Below are positions 1 to 5,321 of a DNA stretch of 20,394 nucleotides, one piece after another. The stretch's first letter is position 1, and every line of letters begins with the position of its first letter. The notes beneath the pieces are model-generated. The model was not told the DNA's origin and made no database searches. It was given only the letters and a program-made list of their open reading frames with translations. The position numbers and the translations under genes are program-made. This stretch comes from JAUXEH01 sp965602945 (GTDB taxonomy: Bacteria; Acidobacteriota; Aminicenantia; Aminicenantales; Aminicenantaceae). The stretch lies in assembly GCA_965602945.1 (NCBI GenBank), contig CBFDBC010000047.1, positions 1-20,394 on the forward strand, given 5' to 3'.

Positions 1-448
1 CCTGATCCTCATCACCGCTCATGTTATGGAAGGGAAGGACCGCGATGGAGTTCTCCCATTCCCTGGGAGCGTGAGTCTCAAGCCCAGAAGCCTCTTTTCC
101 ATGCGCGAACATCTTCCAGATCTGCCGGACATTCAGGGACACAGCCGCCATCAGGATGACTCCGATCAGGAGGTATTCCAGCTTGAACCTGCGGTTGGCA
201 GTGGTTCCCTGGAACCACCTCAAGATGACCTGGATGAGCAGGGCCGCCGACAGCGTGATGATGATGACATCCACGACCTGGTGGGGGAAATGGTAGTGAT
301 TGACCAGGATATGGTGGGCGAACTCGATAAGCAGGAATCCACTTCCTGCATAGACAGCCAGTATATGCAGGATCTTGCGTTCCCTGAGGGTGCGCATGAA
401 ACGGCTTTCACCTTCCTTGGGCTCGGATGACGGCTTCTGAACGTGCAT
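1..448 (-). CDS. TolB-like membrane protein, N-terminal part (runs off the window edge)
   Basis: Reading the minus strand from the ATG at 448-446 gives 149 residues with no stop before the window edge, so the gene is cut by the boundary and not broken. A short basic cytoplasmic start (FMRTLRERKILHIL) is followed by three hydrophobic segments at about residues 27-47, 58-78 and 90-106. After a polar linker comes SIAVLPFHNMSGDEDQ at 134-149. That last motif is the usual beginning of the TolB-like/FlgO-like domain which, in many Acidobacteriota and Aminicenantes proteins, precedes tetratricopeptide repeats and sits behind either such a membrane module or a transcriptional-regulator domain. The likely role is a membrane-anchored TolB/TPR protein of unknown signalling or assembly function; the rest is inferred from family knowledge. 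There is no Shine-Dalgarno sequence. A TATAAT box lies 7 nt upstream of the ATG, which suggests a leaderless message. The plus-strand frame through this region lacks any recognisable domain and is a shadow. Confidence 0.8.
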   Translation of the reverse strand, partial: MHVQKPSSEPKEGESRFMRTLRERKILHILAVYAGSGFLLIEFAHHILVNHYHFPHQVVDVIIITLSAALLIQVILRWFQGTTANRRFKLEYLLIGVILMAAVSLNVRQIWKMFAHGKEASGLETHAPREWENSIAVLPFHNMSGDEDQ

Positions 449-455
449 GATGCCG

Positions 456-484
456 ATTATACGGAATTTTCAGGCTAATGACGA
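456..484 (-). promoter_or_regulatory. Candidate promoter for the TolB-like gene
   Basis: On the minus strand TCGTCA (484-479, 4 of 6 matches to TTGACA) is followed by a 17-nt spacer and a perfect TATAAT (461-456). Only 7 nt separate the -10 box from the ATG at 448, so transcription would begin at or next to the start codon. The remaining intergenic bases up to about 557 show no further gene. Confidence 0.5.
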
Positions 485-557
485 GGACTATCGGTCTGGC
501 ATGAGAATGCCGCTTATATATTAGAGTCTATAGAAGAGAGTCCTCAGTGTATTGTGG

Positions 558-586
558 TTGACAAAGTATAACCATGGTTATACCTT
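558..586 (+). promoter_or_regulatory. Promoter with 18-bp perfect palindromic operator (TA module 1)
   Basis: TTGACA at 558-563 is a perfect -35 box. With a 17-nt spacer the -10 would be TACCTT at 581-586, a weak match. An 18-bp perfect palindrome, GTATAACCATGGTTATAC (566-583), fills almost the whole spacer and enters the -10. A dimeric ribbon-helix-helix antitoxin bound there would block RNA polymerase, the usual autoregulation of such modules. Confidence 0.65.
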
Positions 587-592
587 ATGTGT

Positions 593-832
593 ATGAAAAC
601 AGCCATCTCAATCCCGGATGCGATCTTCAAGGCCGCCGAGAAACTCGCAAGCCGCCTCGGCTTCAGCAGAAGCGAGCTGTACACCAAGGCCGTGATCGCA
701 TATCTGCAGAAACACAGGAATGAAGGGGTCACCAGGAGGCTGGACGAGATCTACAACAAAGAGTCCTCCGGGCTGGATCCCATCGTCCATCTCCTCCAGT
801 CTGTTTCCATCGATGAGGAAGATTGGGAATGA
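593..832 (+). CDS. Ribbon-helix-helix antitoxin (TA module 1)
   Basis: A 79-residue protein beginning MKTAISIPDAIFKAAEKLA. The opening short beta strand, then helix-turn-helix (FSRSELYTKAVIAYLQKH), is the standard ribbon-helix-helix DNA-binding fold of MazE/CopG-type antitoxins. The acidic tail (QSVSIDEEDWE) is typical of the segment that wraps the partner toxin. It should neutralise the MazF-like toxin encoded immediately downstream and repress its own promoter at the palindrome 10 bases upstream. An in-frame ATG at 587 would add two residues. The ATG at 593 is preferred because it leaves 6 nt from the candidate -10 box, compatible with a leaderless message; there is no Shine-Dalgarno sequence for either. 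The reading frame overlaps the toxin gene by four bases. Confidence 0.85.
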   Translation: MKTAISIPDAIFKAAEKLASRLGFSRSELYTKAVIAYLQKHRNEGVTRRLDEIYNKESSGLDPIVHLLQSVSIDEEDWE

Positions 833-1167
833 CGCGCGGCGAGATCTGGTGGGCATCACTTCCGGCTCCCACCGCGTCGGAGCCCGGATACACACGACCC
901 TTACTCATCGTCCAATCCGATGATTTCAACCGCTCCAACATCAGCACAATCATTGCTGTCGTAATCAGTTCTAACCTCAGGCTGGCTGAAGCTCCAGGCA
1001 ATGTCCAACTCTCGAAAAAAAACAGCGGGCTACCAAAGAAATCCGTTGCCAATGTTTCTCAACTCATAACCGTCGACAAATCCTTCCTGACCGAGAGAAC
1101 AGGAGCACTCAATCCAGAGCTCCTGCAGGAGGTCGAAGCCGGCATCCGGCTCGTTCTCTCCCTCTGA
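829..1167 (+). CDS. MazF/PemK-family endoribonuclease toxin (TA module 1)
   Basis: A 112-residue toxin of the MazF/PemK family, which cleaves mRNA at short sequence motifs. The family opening RGEIWW (residues 3-8) is followed by YTRPLLIVQSDDFN (21-34), where R23 aligns with the catalytic arginine. VISS (45-48) corresponds to the strand carrying the catalytic Thr/Ser. The block SGLPKKSVANVSQLITVDK (66-84) is the conserved core found in nearly all members. Length is normal for the family, so the toxin looks intact. The chosen ATG at 829 overlaps the antitoxin TGA (ATGA), the classic coupled arrangement; an upstream TTG at 823 is possible but less likely. The assignment to MazF/PemK is secure; cleavage specificity cannot be read from sequence. 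Confidence 0.9.
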   Translation: MTRGEIWWASLPAPTASEPGYTRPLLIVQSDDFNRSNISTIIAVVISSNLRLAEAPGNVQLSKKNSGLPKKSVANVSQLITVDKSFLTERTGALNPELLQEVEAGIRLVLSL

Positions 1168-1237
1168 TCACGGCCCCAATCCTACCCGACAAATGAGACT
1201 TCCTTATTAAAGTCTTCGTCAATTAGAAGAAAAGCGG

Positions 1238-1278
1238 TTGACAACATGTACATTTAAATGTACATTTTAACTGTACAT
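1238..1278 (+). promoter_or_regulatory. Promoter with triple TGTACA operator (TA module 2)
   Basis: TTGACA at 1238-1243 is followed, after a 17-nt spacer, by TACATT (1261-1266) as a weak -10. A 20-bp perfect palindrome at 1246-1265 has ATGTACATTT as its half-site. A third TGTACA at 1272-1277 follows. The three TGTACA hexamers begin at 1247, 1259 and 1272, about 12-13 bp apart, so they fall on nearly one face of the helix. This suggests cooperative binding of the Phd/YefM-type antitoxin or its toxin complex. Confidence 0.65.
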
Positions 1279-1304
1279 TATATTGTATGTTTTTGGGGAA
1301 AAAC

Positions 1305-1586
1305 ATGTTTACAATCGAAGGCAAAACAACACTGGTCGGCGTGGCGGAGCTCAGGAAGGTCACGGCTGAGATCCTGGAAAAACTCAAGTCCCATAAAGTT
1401 ATTCTCACCCGACGCAACAAGCCGGTCGGTGTGATCCTCGATTACGAGGAATATCAACGCATCGAAGATATGATGGATGCACTCGAGGATCATGTGCTCG
1501 GCACCCTGGCTCAAGAACGCGCCGAAAGAAAAGACCAGAAGGTCGTTTCTCTGGAGGAGGCTGAAAAGAGATTAGGGACCGAGTGA
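1305..1586 (+). CDS. Phd/YefM-family antitoxin (TA module 2)
   Basis: A 93-residue antitoxin of the Phd/YefM family. The N-terminal half (VGVAELRKVTAEILEKLKS, then KVILTRRNKPVGVILDYEEY) is the diagnostic Phd/YefM fold that dimerises and binds DNA; the sequence NKPVGVILDYEEY is the conserved middle strand-helix. The C-terminal half is highly charged (ERAERKDQKVVSLEEAEKRL), as expected for the disordered toxin-binding part. It should neutralise the RelE-like toxin downstream and repress the TGTACA promoter upstream. The ATG at 1305 is preferred over an in-frame ATG at 1287 because GGGG at 1295-1298 lies 6 nt before it and the family normally starts just ahead of the VxxAR/ELR segment. Confidence 0.88.
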   Translation: MFTIEGKTTLVGVAELRKVTAEILEKLKSHKVILTRRNKPVGVILDYEEYQRIEDMMDALEDHVLGTLAQERAERKDQKVVSLEEAEKRLGTE

Positions 1587-1879
1587 TGTACAGAGTCGTA
1601 ATCGACGAGCTTGTTTTAGAAAAAAACCTTAAGAAAATCACCCAAGCGGACCAGCAGAGGATATTCCGTGCCATACGGAATAAACTGACCACAAGCCCAG
1701 AAGAATTCGGGGTGCCTCTTCGAGGAGAATTCTCCAGCCTCCGGAAACTGAGAGTGGGCCAATATCGGATCATTTATAGAATCGAGGAAGAAAAGGTCCG
1801 GGTTTATGTGATCATGATCGGATATAGACAGAACGCGGAAGTATACAGAAAACTCATGTCCCGGCTGAACATGAAATAG
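1586..1879 (+). CDS. RelE/ParE-superfamily toxin (TA module 2)
   Basis: A 97-residue basic protein of the RelE/ParE superfamily, most like ribosome-dependent mRNA interferases of the RelE branch. An N-terminal helical part is followed by the typical strands GEFSSLRKLRVGQYRIIYRI (47-66) and RVYVIMIGYRQNAEVYRKL (72-90). The R-x-G-x-Y-R-I-I-Y-R block and the closing GYR(x)nVYRK are the signature; the basic residues R53, R56, R61, R81 and Y87 are candidates for RNA contacts. The ATG at 1586 shares one base with the antitoxin TGA; a GTG at 1583 would add one residue. Length and motifs are complete, so it is likely functional. ParE-like gyrase poisoning is the alternative, but the C-terminal Arg/Tyr pattern favours RelE. 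Confidence 0.87.
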   Translation: MYRVVIDELVLEKNLKKITQADQQRIFRAIRNKLTTSPEEFGVPLRGEFSSLRKLRVGQYRIIYRIEEEKVRVYVIMIGYRQNAEVYRKLMSRLNMK

Positions 1880-1898
1880 CCGTACTTAAGGATAAAGG

Positions 1899-1927
1899 TT
1901 GAGATTTTTTTCCTGAATTTATACTAT
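1899..1927 (+). promoter_or_regulatory. Possible promoter upstream of the DUF481 gene
   Basis: TTGAGA (1899-1904) lies 15 nt before TATACT (1920-1925), or 17 nt before TACTAT (1922-1927). The spacing choices are ambiguous. It would give a leader of roughly 90 nt containing a run of nine Ts (about 1957-1965), with no convincing Shine-Dalgarno before the ATG at 2025. Confidence 0.3.
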
Positions 1928-2024
1928 AGACGAACTCATGCAAAAAGAGGATCGTTTTTTTTTCATTCTTCAGGGTGTGTACCTCTCTATCCTGATCCAG
2001 TGTATTCCGGCCAACTCGAACTAG

Positions 2025-3155
2025 ATGAACCTGAAAGACCAGCTGAAACTACATTTGCCCCGGCGGCCGGGCCAGCAAAAAAAGATCGCAGCAATCTGTG
2101 TGTCCATCCTCCTGGCCTCCTCGTTCCTCCACGCCCAGAGGACCGACAAGGTGGTGCTACGGAACGGCAACGAGATCACGGGCGAGATCAATAAGCTGGA
2201 CCGAGGCAAGCTAGAGTATTCCACTGACGACATGGACCGGGTCTACATCGAGTGGGCTATGATCGACCGGATCGCCAGCAAGGATCGTTTCCACATCGAG
2301 CTGGTAGACGGGAGGGCCTATTTCGGCTCGATCGAAGAGGCCTCCGAACCCGGGCGGATGGTGATCGTCGGCAATACGATGAGGTTCGGCCCCGTGGGAT
2401 TGAGATCGAAGGAGAAAACCGATATCAGGATCGAGGAGGACCTGTTATCCGTCGTGAGAATCACACCCATGGAATCACAGTTCTTCGAAAGGCTCAAGGG
2501 CTACCTGGACGCCGGATTCGGCTATCAGAAGGCCAACAACCTGCTCACGCTCAGCCTGGGATCCGACCTGACGTATCACGCACGCAGATGGGAATTCACG
2601 TTTACAGCCTCCTCCTACTACAGCAAGCAGGAGGAAGCGAGCAGCACACGGCGCCACAATTTCAGCCTAGGTGGGAGGCGCTTTCTGCCCAAAAGGTGGT
2701 CGGGGAACGTTCTCACTCGGGTCGAACAGAACAAGGAGCTGAACCTGGATCTGCGCGCCTCCCTGGCGCTCGCCGCCGGCCGCTATCTGATCCAGAACAA
2801 TCAGGTTCTCCTCCTTTTGGCCGGTGGCCTATCCGGGAACAGCGAAAAATATGCGGACACGGACTCCCCTACTTTAAACCTGGAAGCCCTGGCAGCGCTG
2901 CATGTCGAGACGTTTCGTTACAATGATCCCGAAATGGACATCTCCGGCTCCCTGCGTATCTTCCCAAGTATCACGGATTTAGGCCGAATCCGGATCGAAT
3001 TCGAAGCGCGGGTGGATTATGAGATCTTCAATGATTTTTACACGGGATTGCAATTCTTCGACAACTTCGACAGCCGTCCCCCCGGACAGGAAGCAGAAGA
3101 CACAGTCAAAAACGACCTCGGCATCGAGGCCACGATCAGCTGGAAGTTCAAATAA
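2025..3155 (+). CDS. DUF481-type outer-membrane beta-barrel protein
   Basis: A 376-residue exported protein. A basic n-region of about 20 residues is followed by a hydrophobic core (IAAICVSILLASSFLHA, 21-37) with probable cleavage after HA37. Residues 41-100 (DKVVLRNGNEITGEI, later VDGRAYFGSI) form a small all-beta domain often found ahead of DUF481. From about 155 onward alternating amphipathic strands (YLDAGFGYQKANNLLTLSLGS and similar) form the DUF481 barrel, ending ATISWKFK with an aromatic/basic end usual for outer-membrane strands. DUF481 proteins (YdiY-like) are predicted porin-like outer-membrane proteins of unknown cargo. An in-frame stop (TAG, 2022-2024) lies directly before the ATG, so no longer start exists. 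No Shine-Dalgarno is visible. It is convergent with the next gene. Confidence 0.8.
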   Translation: MNLKDQLKLHLPRRPGQQKKIAAICVSILLASSFLHAQRTDKVVLRNGNEITGEINKLDRGKLEYSTDDMDRVYIEWAMIDRIASKDRFHIELVDGRAYFGSIEEASEPGRMVIVGNTMRFGPVGLRSKEKTDIRIEEDLLSVVRITPMESQFFERLKGYLDAGFGYQKANNLLTLSLGSDLTYHARRWEFTFTASSYYSKQEEASSTRRHNFSLGGRRFLPKRWSGNVLTRVEQNKELNLDLRASLALAAGRYLIQNNQVLLLLAGGLSGNSEKYADTDSPTLNLEALAALHVETFRYNDPEMDISGSLRIFPSITDLGRIRIEFEARVDYEIFNDFYTGLQFFDNFDSRPPGQEAEDTVKNDLGIEATISWKFK

Positions 3156-3196
3156 CGGCTTGCTCGGAATGAGTTGAAGGATAGCCAGGAATCGCC

Positions 3197-4582
3197 TCAG
3201 AACGAAAAACCGACCACCCACACAAAACTGGAATAGGAGTACTCCGCACCGCTAAAGAATTCCCTGGCAACTGATTCTACACCCGAGTCGGCGCCCTGCA
3301 AACTTCCCTGCTCCGCATCAAGGGCTCGACTCCCGTATCCATAGCCCATGCCGAGGGTGACCTGAAAATTCTTAAGGGAGATGGTCGTGCCGCCCATAAA
3401 ATGATAGATATCCCAATCCATGATGGAGAGATTGCCGGTGCTGTCGGATGAGCGCGAAGTAAAATCCGTCCAGAAGCTACCGGAAAGGGTAAAACTCGAA
3501 CTTAGCTGATGCTCGACTCCCAGTGCAACATTCAGGACAGGATCGACCTCATGGGTCACCTCATTTGGTAGAATCTCGCCGGTGCTCTGGGCCTCGAAAT
3601 CTTCGCCTTTTATAACGTCATATTGATCGATTCCTTCGAACCACTCCGCAGTGGCATAGAGGTTTGTCATACCAAATTTGTAGGTCATGCCTAATCCGAC
3701 CGACAGAGGAGATTTGTAAGTCGCTTTCAGTTTGTCCTGAAAGTCCACGGACATATAGTCCGATTTGTTAGGATCCTGGCGCACCACGGTGGTATTGAGG
3801 CCGGATCTTGCCGTGCTGTAAATGTGAACCCTCGGGGTTGTCAATGTCAGGCCCAGGGTGATCCGGTCAAAGTCAAAGGCAGCGCCGATCTTCCACAGGA
3901 GCCCGAAATGCTGGTATTTGTACTGCCTTGAGTCCAGCACGAGCCTGACATTGTTGTCCGAAGGAAGCGTCTGCGCAACGATTTGGTAGTCCAGCCAGTG
4001 GCTGCGGTAGGTCACATACTGGCTTATGCCTATACCCGCATTTTCCGAGAGCTTATATGCCCAGGTAATGCCATACCACGGTTCGCTCAGCCTCTCATAG
4101 ATTTTACTATCGACAACCGTAGGGATGTCTTCCGGAAATATCCCCTGGAAGTCATAATCTTCCACAGCAGTCCCGGTCAGCTCCAGCTTGGTATAGCTGC
4201 GCTTGAGATACGAGTAGCCCAACCAGTGTCTTCCCAGTCCCTTGATGGGGAGCGAACCGGCGAAAAGGGCCGGTGCCTCACTCAGGTCTGTTGAGTCAAG
4301 ACGGGTCTCTTCCGGTCCGAAGCCCATGAGGGTGATAGTGGGATAGTGGAAGACCTTGGCGAACATGAGCAGATCCACAGCATCGGTCTCGATGAGGCTC
4401 AATCCGCCGGGGTTGTAGTACGTTCCGGAAAGGTCCAGGACGCTGCCGACCACGGCGCCGCCCAGGAGGTTGGACCTCGTTCCGTACTGATAGGTCCAGT
4501 AGTGAGAGTCCTGGGCGGAGCCCAAGGGAACCAGCAGTAGAAGTGCGGCAACGGTCGAGCCAAATTTCGCTATGCGGCGCAT
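3197..4582 (-). CDS. FadL/OmpP1-like outer-membrane barrel protein
   Basis: A 461-residue exported protein starting MRRIAKFGSTVAALLLLVPL, with signal-peptidase cleavage likely after GSA. The mature N-terminus (TRSNLLGGAVVGSVLDLSG, then YYNPGGLSLIE) resembles the OmpP1/FadL/TodX and PorV group, where a conserved N-P-A/G segment follows the first helix-strand. The rest alternates short polar and aromatic stretches (for instance HWLGYSYLKRSYTKLEL, PLSVGLGMTYKFG) and ends SSFVWVVGFSF, a terminal Phe that suits barrel assembly. FadL-type proteins carry hydrophobic compounds across the outer membrane; the substrate here is unknown. The start at 4582 is chosen over an upstream in-frame ATG at 4624 because a strong Shine-Dalgarno (GGGAGGG, minus strand at 4597-4591) lies 8 nt ahead. 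Confidence 0.72.
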   Translation of the reverse strand: MRRIAKFGSTVAALLLLVPLGSAQDSHYWTYQYGTRSNLLGGAVVGSVLDLSGTYYNPGGLSLIETDAVDLLMFAKVFHYPTITLMGFGPEETRLDSTDLSEAPALFAGSLPIKGLGRHWLGYSYLKRSYTKLELTGTAVEDYDFQGIFPEDIPTVVDSKIYERLSEPWYGITWAYKLSENAGIGISQYVTYRSHWLDYQIVAQTLPSDNNVRLVLDSRQYKYQHFGLLWKIGAAFDFDRITLGLTLTTPRVHIYSTARSGLNTTVVRQDPNKSDYMSVDFQDKLKATYKSPLSVGLGMTYKFGMTNLYATAEWFEGIDQYDVIKGEDFEAQSTGEILPNEVTHEVDPVLNVALGVEHQLSSSFTLSGSFWTDFTSRSSDSTGNLSIMDWDIYHFMGGTTISLKNFQVTLGMGYGYGSRALDAEQGSLQGADSGVESVAREFFSGAEYSYSSFVWVVGFSF

Positions 4583-4646
4583 GAATCGATCCCTCCCTAG
4601 AAAAGGTGGATTTGGCAAATTCATAAGGCTATGCTTGTACCTCAGG

Positions 4647-5198
4647 CTAAAAATAAAAATTCAGGCCGCCTGTCAGGGTATAGTTCTTGACCGCTAGGTC
4701 GCTCTCATCGATGCCGAACAATCCACTGTGGTATTTGCCCTCTCCCAGGATGCCGAAGGTCTGGCCCAGCTTGAACTCGACCCCGATGCCGAAATTCACG
4801 TCCGTGACGGAATCCTCGCCGATATCCTGGACCTTGGTCGTGTAATAGCCGAAGCCGAGGATGAAGTAGGGCCTCACGAACGGGATGGGCAAGAAGAGCT
4901 TCCCGTTAAGCCCCAGGTAGTTGTAGTTGACGGAACGGTCGCCCCAGTTGAGATCGGGAAAATCGGCGAACGTCAGGTTGTGGGAGACCTGGAAATACTG
5001 CCCCTCGACGGCGAGGAAGAGGAAATTGAAGCCCAACCGCAGGCCGTACACGAAACTCGTGTCCTTGTCGAAATCCACATTCTCTAGGCTTAACTCCTGG
5101 CTGGACACACCGCCGTCCAGGCCGAGGTAGAACTGCCCGTAGGCACTGCCGGCCAGCAGGAGGCCGAACATGACTGCAAACACCAGAGTCTTCTTCAT
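4647..5198 (-). CDS. Small outer-membrane beta-barrel protein (OmpA/Opa-like)
   Basis: A 183-residue protein with a clear signal peptide (MKKTLVFAVMFGLLLAGSAYG, cleavage after G21) and a mature part made of about eight amphipathic strands. It begins QFYLGLDGGVSSQELSL, includes PYFILGFGYYTTKVQDI, and ends YTLTGGLNFYF. Length, the first strand pattern and the terminal aromatic residue fit the eight-stranded OmpA-like barrel families. No function beyond envelope structure or adhesion can be inferred. A GGAG Shine-Dalgarno on the minus strand supports the ATG at 5198. It lies upstream of the FadL-like gene on the same strand with a gap of 64 nt to that gene's start, so the two may be co-transcribed. 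Confidence 0.75.
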   Translation of the reverse strand: MKKTLVFAVMFGLLLAGSAYGQFYLGLDGGVSSQELSLENVDFDKDTSFVYGLRLGFNFLFLAVEGQYFQVSHNLTFADFPDLNWGDRSVNYNYLGLNGKLFLPIPFVRPYFILGFGYYTTKVQDIGEDSVTDVNFGIGVEFKLGQTFGILGEGKYHSGLFGIDESDLAVKNYTLTGGLNFYF

Positions 5199-5281
5199 GT
5201 TTTCATCTCCACTTCGTGCTTTTGCACTAACTTAACATAAGGCGGGCACCCGTTTCCACAAATAATCAGAGAGGCAGAATC

Positions 5282-5310
5282 TTGACCGGGCCTGAGGATT
5301 GTGTTATCAC
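5282..5310 (+). promoter_or_regulatory. Candidate promoter for the symporter/binding-protein fusion
   Basis: TTGACC (5282-5287) and TATCAC (5305-5310) are 17 nt apart. If used, transcription would begin near 5317. This excludes an upstream in-frame GTG at 5301 and favours the ATG at 5322 with a very short leader. Confidence 0.4.
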
Positions 5311-5321
5311 CAAAGAAGCAT

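Noticed and set aside
26..430. 134-residue plus-strand frame at the left end
   Set aside because: It runs opposite to the recognisable TolB-like gene in the same bases and has no domain-like pattern, so it is a shadow.
1196..1215. AGACTT/AAGTCT hairpin after the first MazF gene as a terminator
   Set aside because: Six weak pairs, no U-run; it could arise by chance in AT-rich DNA.
1957..1965. T-run before the DUF481 gene as terminator of TA module 2
   Set aside because: No GC-rich stem precedes it; the preceding A-run pairs only weakly with the Ts.
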